From: Shewanella aestuarii
GTDB lineage: Bacteria; Pseudomonadota; Gammaproteobacteria; Enterobacterales; Shewanellaceae
Direction of reading: 5' to 3'
Length of the DNA stretch: 64,000 bases
Assembly: GCF_014647215.1 (NCBI RefSeq)
Contig: NZ_BMOT01000009.1
Location: forward strand, 62,001 to 126,000
Shown here: positions 57,005 to 64,000 of the stretch, one piece after another
How the letters are laid out: every line of letters begins with the position of its first letter
How positions within the stretch are numbered: position 1 is the first letter of the stretch
Notes under the pieces: generated by a model
Database searches by the model: none
Told to the model about the DNA's origin: nothing
Seen by the model: only the letters and a program-made list of their open reading frames with translations
Made by a program: the position numbers and the translations under genes

Positions 57005-57940
57005 TTACACCTCTCGTTCAGGCTTGCAGCTAATAGTGTTGAGGTCTTTCTTAGCACTATCACCAAGATAATATTGTTGTAACTGTTGATCTTTATTAAA
57101 CCAAAATCGATTTAATTGCTCTTGAAAATCAATCTTAAACTGGCGATCGTTAATATAGTCACCACGCATGGTTTGCGGTATATCAGTTATTTTAATGTCC
57201 ACTTTAATATGCGTCGTTTGCCCACAAAGGTATTCCCAAAATGAAGGGACTTTTTCAGGGTAATAAATGGTGACGTTGACTAACTTATTAATGTGTTCAC
57301 CCATAGCTGATAATGCGAAGGCCATACCACCGGCTTTCGGTTTTAATAAATGCTGGAAAGGCGAGCTTTGCTTGTCATGTTTACTTTGACTGAAGCGCGT
57401 ACCCTCAACAAAATTCATTACACTAACAGGCTTGGTTTTGAATTTTTCACAGGCTTTACGTGTGATTTCAATATCTTTGCCTTTTAACTTCGGATTCTTT
57501 TTTAATTGCGCATTGCTAAAACGGCGCATAAATGGAAAGTCGAGTGCCCACCAAACTAACCCGAGTACTGGCACATATAGCAATTCTTGTTTAAGGAAAA
57601 ATTTTAAAAAGGGGATTTTGCCATTTAATATGCGCTGCAATACTAAGATATCGACCCATGATTGATGATTAGCCACCACCATATACCATTGTTTACGGTC
57701 AAAATCAGTATCACCTGTAATTTCAAACGTCACAGGGTGAAGGAGTTTTTCGCTAAGCGTGTTGCCATAAATCCATGCAGAGGCGCAGTTATCTGTAATA
57801 TAACTGCATGTTTTGTCTATTATTTTCAGAGGGATAAGTTTTATTATCCCAAAAAGCAGAATAGGAATCGCCCAAAATAGGGTATTCAATAGGTAGCATA
57901 AAAATGCTAGCGCGCCTTTAAATTGTGAAAACAACGACAT
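57005..57940 (-). CDS. PlsC-type lysophospholipid acyltransferase (YihG-like), first of a pair
   Basis: 311 aa. N-terminal membrane segments (about 10-40), then VVANHQSWVDILVLQ with the catalytic HxxxxD box (about 87-101), PFMRRFSNAQLKKNPKLKGKDIEITRKACEKFKTKPVSVMNFVEGTRFSQSK, and KAGGMAFALSAMGEHINKLVNVTIYYPE. The same set of blocks is present in the next gene, so the two are paralogues. Close to E. coli YihG, an inner-membrane acyltransferase involved in phospholipid composition. Both are on the minus strand, as one unit. The lipid acceptor is not known from sequence. Confidence 0.88.
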   Translation of the reverse strand: MSLFSQFKGALAFLCYLLNTLFWAIPILLFGIIKLIPLKIIDKTCSYITDNCASAWIYGNTLSEKLLHPVTFEITGDTDFDRKQWYMVVANHQSWVDILVLQRILNGKIPFLKFFLKQELLYVPVLGLVWWALDFPFMRRFSNAQLKKNPKLKGKDIEITRKACEKFKTKPVSVMNFVEGTRFSQSKHDKQSSPFQHLLKPKAGGMAFALSAMGEHINKLVNVTIYYPEKVPSFWEYLCGQTTHIKVDIKITDIPQTMRGDYINDRQFKIDFQEQLNRFWFNKDQQLQQYYLGDSAKKDLNTISCKPEREV

Positions 57941-58014
57941 TTATCCCTCCTGCAAATGGAGGCCTATGTTACTCGTTGTATAGGTTTAGCTCAATCAGTA
58001 GCTATGTTATTTTG

Positions 58015-59538
58015 CTATTGCCTGCTTAAACTTGCCAATAAACGGTCCATCGCACGGTAGCCTAATGCCTGCGCTATATGGCTTCTTTCAGTGTTTTGAC
58101 AGCCCTGTAAGTCGGCGATAGTCCTTGCGACACGTTGAATGCGATGGAAGCTGCGTACCGATAAGCCTAACTTAACCACGCTTTGCTCTAAAAAGGCTAA
58201 ATCTTGTTGGTTGATGCCACTATGCTGGTTAAGTAGTTTGGGGCTTAGTTCGCTATTGAGTATACCGCATCGACATAGTTGTGTATCTCTAGCCTGTTGG
58301 ACCCGCTTAGCAATGCTGGCGCTGGTTTCGCTATTTTTTGGGGGTTGAGTCAGCGAGCCCGCAGGTAATTTTGGCACATCAATGGTTAAGTCAAATCTAT
58401 CTAAAAATGGGCCGGATAATCGAGATAAATATCGTTGAATTTGATCTGGAGTGGCACGGGCGTGCTCAGTATCGCCACAGGGACTTGGGTTCATAGCCGC
58501 AATTAATTGAAATCGACTTGAAAATGTCAGTTTGGCGGCTGCGCGCGATATGACAACTTCACCACTTTCCATCGGCTCCCTTAAACAATCTAATACCTTG
58601 CGAGGAAACTCCGCAATTTCATCAAGAAATAAGATACCACGATGGGCGAGTGATATTTCCCCTGGTTTAGGATGTGCTCCTCCACCCACTAATGATATCG
58701 AAGAACAAGTATGGTGCGGGGCACGAAAGGGGCGATTGAGAAAATTAGCCGGCTTTATCGGCAAGGCTGCAACTGAATGAATTGCAGCAACCTCAATGGC
58801 TTCTTCATAGGTTAGCTTGGGCATTAACGGAATAATGCGATTGGCTAACATGGATTTCCCTGTTCCTGGTGGGCCTAACATCAACATGTTATGACCGCCT
58901 GCTGCCGCAATTTCCAATGCATGCTTAGCTTGGTGCTGACCAATCACTTCACTCATACAATGATAGCCTTCATCTGTGGGTTCATCATTAATCCATTGTG
59001 GAAGATTATCGAGTTTGGGCAGTTGTGATTGTCCATGCATAAAGGCGGCTAAATGCTGTAAGTGGGCGACAAAGTAGCATAGCTCATAGCCAACTAGTTC
59101 GGCTTCATAGCGATTATCAAGAGGCATAAATAAATGATGGTTTTGATTTTTTGCCGCAATAATTGCCGGCAAAATACCGCTGCAAGGTCGGATCTGCCCA
59201 GATAAGGCCAGTTCACCAATAAATTCATATTGCGCAAGATGATTAGCGGGAATTTGTCCTGATGCAGCTAAAATACCAATGGCTATGGGTAAATCGTATC
59301 TGCCACCTTGTTTAGGTAAGTCAGCGGGGGCTAAATTGACAGTAATTCTTCGTTGAGGCACTTCAAAACCGGCATTAATCAACGCACTGCGGACACGCTC
59401 TTTTGCTTCTTTAACGGAGGTTTCTGGCAGACCGACAAGATTAAATGCCGGTAAACCATTACTTAAATGCACTTCAACAGTGACGATAGGGGCATCAACG
59501 CCACAACTGGCGCGAGTATTGACACAGGCAATTGCCAT
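58015..59538 (-). CDS. comM: ComM/YifB family AAA ATPase (Mg-chelatase-like)
   Basis: 507 aa from ATG 59538, chosen because AAAGGA lies 8 bases ahead and because family members start MA(I/L)A.V.TRAS; the frame extends 12 codons further. Residues 1-170 form a ChlI-type N-terminal (Lon-like) domain with GLPETSVKEAKERVRSALINAGF. The AAA domain has Walker A GPPGTGKSMLANR (about 220-232) and Walker B ILFLDEIAEF (about 300-309). The C-terminal Mg-chelatase domain follows. ComM in Vibrio cholerae is a hexameric branch-migration helicase that helps natural transformation. There is no other competence gene in the window. Confidence 0.94.
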   Translation of the reverse strand: MAIACVNTRASCGVDAPIVTVEVHLSNGLPAFNLVGLPETSVKEAKERVRSALINAGFEVPQRRITVNLAPADLPKQGGRYDLPIAIGILAASGQIPANHLAQYEFIGELALSGQIRPCSGILPAIIAAKNQNHHLFMPLDNRYEAELVGYELCYFVAHLQHLAAFMHGQSQLPKLDNLPQWINDEPTDEGYHCMSEVIGQHQAKHALEIAAAGGHNMLMLGPPGTGKSMLANRIIPLMPKLTYEEAIEVAAIHSVAALPIKPANFLNRPFRAPHHTCSSISLVGGGAHPKPGEISLAHRGILFLDEIAEFPRKVLDCLREPMESGEVVISRAAAKLTFSSRFQLIAAMNPSPCGDTEHARATPDQIQRYLSRLSGPFLDRFDLTIDVPKLPAGSLTQPPKNSETSASIAKRVQQARDTQLCRCGILNSELSPKLLNQHSGINQQDLAFLEQSVVKLGLSVRSFHRIQRVARTIADLQGCQNTERSHIAQALGYRAMDRLLASLSRQ

Positions 59539-59833
59539 AAACAAATCCTTTGCGGTGATTAATCCTATTTCCATGGATTAATTGAGACGTATCAAAAAAC
59601 ATCAATATTTACTAAGTGTAGACTATTTTGTTGATAATTCTTCTAGTAGGATACGCCGCTTTAAACATCCCCCTCCAATATTTAAGTCGCCAGTGTTTAG
59701 GTTAGTCGCTGAATCTGTTCAGTGCTGATAAGGCTATGGGGTTTTATTCTTGTTAATTTGCTGTAATTGAACATTATTGAACCATGTTTATTAAAGCGTT
59801 AATCAGTCTGTATATTTATGGGCAGAGGTAGTA

Positions 59834-61126
59834 ATGGGTTTTGTAGACAATTTTCTAATAATGATGGCGCTGATTGCTATTAGCTGCTTTTTTTCTATGT
59901 CTGAAATCGCTTTGGCCGCAGCGCGTAAAATTCGCTTACAAGCCCTTGCTGACGAGGGCGATTTTAGAGCATTAAAAGTGCTTAAGTTACAAGCGCACCC
60001 AGGCAGCTTTTTCACCGTAGTGCAAATAGGCTTAAATGCAGTGGCCATTATGGGCGGTATTGTTGGTGAGGGCGCTTTTAGGCCTTATTTTGAAACTTTA
60101 TTGTCACCCTGGATTGAGCCTGAATGGGTAAGTCAAAGCAGTTTTGTATTGTCATTTATTTGCGTGACGTCTTTTTTTATCTTATTTGCCGACCTAATGC
60201 CCAAGCGCATTGCTATGGTGATGCCTGAAAAGGTCGCGGTCAATTTTGTGTCAGCTATGGTGCTGTGCATCAAGCTGTTAAAACCGTTTGTATGGTTATT
60301 TAATGGTTTGGCCAATACTTTATTTAAATTGCTGCGCATTTCGATGACTCGCAATGATCAAATCACCCATGATGATATTTATGCCATTATGAGTGCAGGT
60401 ACGGAGGCTGGCGTCTTGGATAAAGGCGAACAGCAAATGATGGAAAATGTATTTGAAATGCAATCCGTGCCAGTGACTTCAGCTATGACCGCCCGTGAAA
60501 GCTTGATTTACTTTTTGCAGCAAGACTCTGAAGAGGTGATTAAGCGTAAAATTGCCGACGAACCGCATAACAAGTTTTTAGTGTGTAATGGTCAGTTAGA
60601 TACCATTTTAGGCTATGTTGACGCTAAAGAGATTTTGTTAAGAGTCATCAGCGGTCAAAGCATTAATCTAAAAGATTCAACATTAGTGCATAACTGCTTG
60701 ATCATTCCAGACACCCTGACGTTATCTGAAGCGATGGAGTATTTTAAAAATAGTCGCGCAGATTTTGCCGTAGTGATGAACGAATATGCCTTAGTGGTTG
60801 GCATAGTCACCACTAATGATTTACAAAGTGCGGTAATGGGCGCCTGGTCATTACATGAAAGTGAAGAGCAAATTGTTAGCCGTGATGATAGTTCGTGGTT
60901 AGTCGACGGCGTAACCCCCATTACTGATGTGATGCGGGCATTTAATATTGAGGTATTTCCCCAAAGCCAAAATTATGAAACCATCGCTGGGTTTATGATG
61001 TATATGCTAAGGAAGATCCCCAAGCGCACCGACTTTGTTAATTTCGCCGGTTATAAGTTTGAAGTGGTCGACATTGATTCGTACAAAGTCGACCAACTTT
61101 TGGTCACCAAAATCGAGTCGATTTAA
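59834..61126 (+). CDS. paeA: PaeA (YtfL) family CNNM/CorC-type transporter
   Basis: 430 aa. The DUF21 membrane domain (about 5-185) starts FLIMMALIAISCFFSMSEIALAAARKIRLQALADEGD. Next come a pair of CBS domains (about 205-330, with TLTLSEAMEYFKNSRADFAVVMNEYALVVGIVTTNDL) and a CorC_HlyC domain at the C-terminus. The sequence is very close to E. coli YtfL/PaeA, which was reported to export cadaverine and putrescine; other relatives move Mg2+ or Co2+. The start at 59834 follows GGCAGAGGTAGTA. Its stop overlaps the stop of ilvY by 4 bp, the two genes being convergent. Confidence 0.9.
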   Translation: MGFVDNFLIMMALIAISCFFSMSEIALAAARKIRLQALADEGDFRALKVLKLQAHPGSFFTVVQIGLNAVAIMGGIVGEGAFRPYFETLLSPWIEPEWVSQSSFVLSFICVTSFFILFADLMPKRIAMVMPEKVAVNFVSAMVLCIKLLKPFVWLFNGLANTLFKLLRISMTRNDQITHDDIYAIMSAGTEAGVLDKGEQQMMENVFEMQSVPVTSAMTARESLIYFLQQDSEEVIKRKIADEPHNKFLVCNGQLDTILGYVDAKEILLRVISGQSINLKDSTLVHNCLIIPDTLTLSEAMEYFKNSRADFAVVMNEYALVVGIVTTNDLQSAVMGAWSLHESEEQIVSRDDSSWLVDGVTPITDVMRAFNIEVFPQSQNYETIAGFMMYMLRKIPKRTDFVNFAGYKFEVVDIDSYKVDQLLVTKIESI

Positions 61127-61995
61127 ATGACCTGTAAAAACGCATTGATGATGGGATCGTCAGTGCGTTTATCTTTGCAACAACAGCCTAGTTCAAACCC
61201 CGGTATCTCGACAGGTGAAGCCACCATTTGAATGCGTCCACGAACGGGACTGTTTTGAATAACAACATCAGGGCTAATACCTACCCCGCATCCTAATGCC
61301 ACCATAGAGGCAATCGCTTCTTGCCCGGCAACTTGTGCATAGATATTAGGTTTAAAACCCATTTGCTTGAACCAATTATCAATTCGACGTCGGCCCGGAC
61401 CATGGTCCGGCACAATAAACGGCAGTTGATCCCATTCAATATCTGTTTGAGACACCATTTGTTGCACCTGACATGGCATAGTCGGTGCAATAATCGATAA
61501 CGGAACATAATCAATTTTACTGAAGTGTATACTTGGCGCTAAGCTGTCAGGCATCGCTAATATGGCAATATCGGCTTTATTTTGCTGCACTTCATTAATC
61601 GCATTGGCGGGATCGCCTGTGGTTAAATTAATTTCCACATGGGGATGTTCACGCCTGAAGCGTTCTAATAATGCAGGTAAATGACTATAGGCCGCAGTCA
61701 CAGAGCAGAAAATATTCAGTCGGCCACGTAACACATTTTGTTGTGGGTCGATTCGTTGCCTCAGTTGTGCCCATTCAGATAAGGTTTGTTCAGCAAAACG
61801 TTTAAACTCAACACCAGCGTGGGTTAAGCTCACACTACGATTGTCTCGCTCCAGTAATTTACAGCCCACTTCCTCTTCTAATCTTTGCATGGCTCGGCTG
61901 AGTGTTGATGGGCTGACATGGGTTTGCTCGGCCGTTTTGGCAAAATGCAAACTGTCACATAAATGTAAGTAAAGCTTGAGTGATCGAATATCCAT
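61123..61995 (-). CDS. ilvY: LysR-type transcriptional activator IlvY
   Basis: 290 aa from ATG 61995, chosen because MDIRSLKLYLHLCDSLHFAKTAEQTHVSPSTLSRAMQRLEEEVGCKLLERDNRSVSLTHAG is the standard IlvY start; the frame extends 13 codons. The first 60 residues are the winged helix-turn-helix. The rest is the inducer-binding domain for acetolactate or acetohydroxybutyrate. It activates the divergent ilvC gene in the presence of substrate and represses itself. The ilvY-ilvC divergent arrangement is conserved in gammaproteobacteria, which supports the name. Confidence 0.94.
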   Translation of the reverse strand: MDIRSLKLYLHLCDSLHFAKTAEQTHVSPSTLSRAMQRLEEEVGCKLLERDNRSVSLTHAGVEFKRFAEQTLSEWAQLRQRIDPQQNVLRGRLNIFCSVTAAYSHLPALLERFRREHPHVEINLTTGDPANAINEVQQNKADIAILAMPDSLAPSIHFSKIDYVPLSIIAPTMPCQVQQMVSQTDIEWDQLPFIVPDHGPGRRRIDNWFKQMGFKPNIYAQVAGQEAIASMVALGCGVGISPDVVIQNSPVRGRIQMVASPVEIPGFELGCCCKDKRTDDPIINAFLQVI

Positions 61996-62188
61996 AACGC
62001 CCCATAGCACTTTGTGTGTTGTTTGATATCGCAAACTATATCATTTCATTAATTGCAATTACAAATGTCAAATATATCATTTTAAGCAATTATATGCTTG
62101 CGCTATAGTGAACCCAATCACAACTTCCGATAAGTTTAATTGTCAGAATGTTGCGTCTCAAATTAATGAATTTTATAGGTGGTATCAG
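61996..62188. promoter_or_regulatory. Divergent ilvY-ilvC control region
   Basis: 193 bp. TATATCATTT occurs twice (62037-62046 and 62073-62082), 36 bp apart. The perfect palindrome AATTGCAATT (62051-62060) lies between them, and AAGCA...TGCTT (62084-62099) is just downstream. A weak -10 TATAGT (62104-62109) with a poor -35 fits an activator-dependent ilvC promoter. That IlvY binds here is inferred from the conserved arrangement; no published Shewanella site is implied. Confidence 0.55.
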
Positions 62189-63670
62189 ATGGCTAACTAT
62201 TTTAACTCTCTGAATTTACGTCAGCAATTATCTCAATTAGCACAATGTCGCTTTATGGACCGCAGCGAATTCTTAGACGGCTGCAATTATATTAAAGATT
62301 GGAACATTGTTATTTTAGGTTGTGGTGCCCAAGGTCTTAACCAAGGCTTAAACATGCGCGATTCAGGCCTAAATATTGCTTTTGCTTTACGCCCTGAAGC
62401 CATTGCTGAAAAACGTGCCTCTTGGAAAAAAGCCACAGATAACGGCTTCACCGTTGGCACATTTGAAGAGCTAATTCCAGCGGCCGATTTGGTATTAAAC
62501 CTCACGCCTGATAAGCAGCACACTAACGTTGTTAATACGGTTATGCCGTTGATGAAGCAAGGCTCAACGCTTTCATATTCACATGGCTTTAATATCGTTG
62601 AAGAAGGCATGCAGGTACGTTCAGACATTACGGTAGTGATGGTGGCGCCTAAGTGTCCAGGCACTGAAGTACGTGAAGAATACAAGCGTGGTTTTGGCGT
62701 ACCAACTTTGATTGCCGTTCACCCAGAAAATGACCCAAATGGCGATGGTTTAGACATAGCTAAGGCCTATGCGAGTGCCACAGGTGGTGACAGAGCAGGT
62801 GTCTTATTATCATCGTTTATTGCTGAAGTTAAGTCTGACTTAATGGGCGAGCAAACCATTTTATGTGGCATGTTACAAACGGGTGCCATTTTGGGTTATG
62901 AAAAAATGGTGGCTGACGGTGTTGAGCCAGGCTATGCCGCTAAACTTATCCAGCAAGGCTGGGAAACGGTTACCGAAGCGCTTAAGCACGGCGGCATTAC
63001 CAACATGATGGACCGTTTATCAAACCCAGCAAAAATCAAAGCCTTTGATATGGCTGAAGAATTAAAAGAAATCTTGGCCCCGTTATTTGCTAAGCATATG
63101 GATGACATTATCAGTGGTGAATTTTCTCGCACTATGATGGCTGACTGGGCAAACGATGATGCCAATTTACTTCGCTGGCGCGCAGAAACCAACGAAACTG
63201 CATTTGAAAATGCACCGGTTTCTAGTGAGCACATCGATGAGCAAACCTACTTTGATAAGGGCATTTTCTTAGTTGCGATGATCAAAGCGGGCGTTGAACT
63301 GGCATTTGATACTATGGTTGCATCTGGCATTGTCGAAGAATCAGCCTATTACGAGTCATTACATGAAACGCCGTTAATTGCTAACACCATTGCCCGTAAG
63401 CGTTTGTATGAAATGAATATTGTTATTTCAGATACCGCTGAATATGGTTGTTACTTATTTAACCATGCAGCAGTGCCATTATTACGCGATTACGTTAACG
63501 CCATGTCACCAGAGTTTTTAGGTGGTGGTTTAAAATCAACATCAACTGGCGTAGATAACTTACGTTTGATTGAAGTGAATGATGCGATCCGCAATACCGA
63601 TGTTGAATTTGTGGGTGCTGAATTGCGTGGCTATATGACAGATATGAAAAGCATTGTTGAAGCCAGTTAA
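62189..63670 (+). CDS. ilvC: Ketol-acid reductoisomerase (long form, class II)
   Basis: 493 aa, the E. coli-like long class II form. Start taken at ATG 62189 ([23 protein letters not shown]), which aligns with E. coli IlvC; an upstream in-frame GTG at 62108 is not supported. The NADPH-binding [17 protein letters not shown] (about 44-60) and the metal and substrate residues in [29 protein letters not shown] and [18 protein letters not shown] are intact. It converts acetolactate and acetohydroxybutyrate in valine/isoleucine synthesis. RBS TAGGTGG lies about 8-14 bases ahead. Divergent ilvY controls it. Confidence 0.97.
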   Translation: MANYFNSLNLRQQLSQLAQCRFMDRSEFLDGCNYIKDWNIVILGCGAQGLNQGLNMRDSGLNIAFALRPEAIAEKRASWKKATDNGFTVGTFEELIPAADLVLNLTPDKQHTNVVNTVMPLMKQGSTLSYSHGFNIVEEGMQVRSDITVVMVAPKCPGTEVREEYKRGFGVPTLIAVHPENDPNGDGLDIAKAYASATGGDRAGVLLSSFIAEVKSDLMGEQTILCGMLQTGAILGYEKMVADGVEPGYAAKLIQQGWETVTEALKHGGITNMMDRLSNPAKIKAFDMAEELKEILAPLFAKHMDDIISGEFSRTMMADWANDDANLLRWRAETNETAFENAPVSSEHIDEQTYFDKGIFLVAMIKAGVELAFDTMVASGIVEESAYYESLHETPLIANTIARKRLYEMNIVISDTAEYGCYLFNHAAVPLLRDYVNAMSPEFLGGGLKSTSTGVDNLRLIEVNDAIRNTDVEFVGAELRGYMTDMKSIVEAS

Positions 63671-63967
63671 TACCTTGAAGTGGCTGCAAAAGTAGTCACT
63701 ACAATTGTTGGGCTTGTTTTGTAAAAAGTACTGATGAAGTACCTGTTCAGTTTAGGTTGTTAAGTTAACAATAAGTTGTCGGACAGGCATTAAAGGGAGG
63801 TATATCTCCCAAGCTAATTTTTTAGTTTGTTGTTTGCATTGTCTCGGCAAGGAAGCTGAATTTTTTTTACAAAACTGATTTTTGCTTGTGTTTGGTGAAG
63901 TTTCTATGATATCACTTAAAACACAGTTGAAGTTCAACGTTAATAAATTAGGAATTCAGTTCTTTTA
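63671..63967. other. Gene-free stretch after ilvC
   Basis: About 300 bp, AT-rich. No clear terminator or repeat was found; short imperfect repeats (AAGTACTGATGAAGTACC near 63727) are too weak to call. A 22-codon frame at 63908-63976 is not supported as a gene. Confidence 0.45.
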
Positions 63968-64000
63968 TGTTTAACCAAGCAGCCCTACTCATTATTGCAA
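63968..64000 (+). CDS. Possible start of a further gene, cut by the window end
   Basis: ATG TTT AAC CAA GCA GCC CTA CTC ATT ATT GCA is open to the last base, preceded by AGGA at about 63950 (spacing long, about 13 bases). The N-terminus MFNQAALLIIA is hydrophobic, as in a signal or membrane segment. With only 11 codons nothing more can be said. Confidence 0.3.

Noticed and set aside
63908..63976. 22-codon frame ATGATATCACTT... near the end
   Set aside because: It is very short, AT-rich, without a clear ribosome site, and overlaps the more likely start at 63968.

Overview
The window looks like a chromosomal segment of a Shewanella-type marine gammaproteobacterium. The evidence is the gene order mshQ-mreBCD-maf-rng-yhdP-tldD, a DUF2999 protein, protein sequences close to Shewanella/E. 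coli orthologues (MreB, DarP, GroEL, PaeA, IlvC), and two large c-di-GMP signalling proteins. The genus is inferred from remembered family sequences, not from a database search. No rRNA, tRNA, CRISPR array, insertion sequence or prophage was seen.

Layout. 1-12.1 kb (+): 3' end of mshQ (MSHA pilus locus), then the cell-shape and envelope cluster mreB-mreC-mreD-maf-rng-yhdP, a nitrilase-family amidase, and tldD. 12.3-17.1 kb (+): a four-gene export operon (TolC-like, HlyD-like, two ABC-2-type permeases) with no ATPase gene. 17.3-21.9 kb: an Ig-repeat lipoprotein and darP (-), then pmbA/tldE (+), the partner of tldD. 22.2-28.6 kb (-): galM, galK, a CPA2 cation/proton antiporter, dsbD and cutA. 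28.8-33.4 kb: fxsA (+), a small membrane protein and a MATE transporter (-), and groES-groEL (+) behind a clear sigma-32 promoter. 33.4-35.1 kb: a small accessory patch with a parDE toxin-antitoxin pair bracketed by nested direct repeats, and an unknown membrane protein. 35.2-45.5 kb: dcuA-type C4-dicarboxylate carrier, UPF0114 protein, a P460-like monoheme protein, a thioredoxin-like anchored protein, a DISM-type diguanylate cyclase, a methyltransferase, an MFS carrier, a DUF1993 protein and a CoA-transferase. 45.6-51.2 kb: SulP transporter, Nnr (NAD(P)HX repair), a DUF2999 protein and dgt. 51.4-59.5 kb (-): a 1504-aa propeller-PAS-GGDEF-EAL sensor, two tandem acyltransferases and comM. 59.8-64 kb: paeA, ilvY, ilvC, and possibly the first codons of a further gene.

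Most of the window is ordinary core genome. The points that most repay attention are the ATPase-less ABC-2 export operon between the two halves of the TldD/TldE protease; the parDE cassette with nested flanking repeats and a near-perfect operator palindrome; the long imperfect inverted repeat after groEL; the three 15-bp-phased repeats upstream of the P460-like protein; and the very large one-protein c-di-GMP sensor. I found no convincing evidence of a wholly new defence or biosynthetic system.

Several starts were moved inward from the longest open frame where a ribosome-binding site, an overlap or family alignment favoured it. This is stated in each entry.
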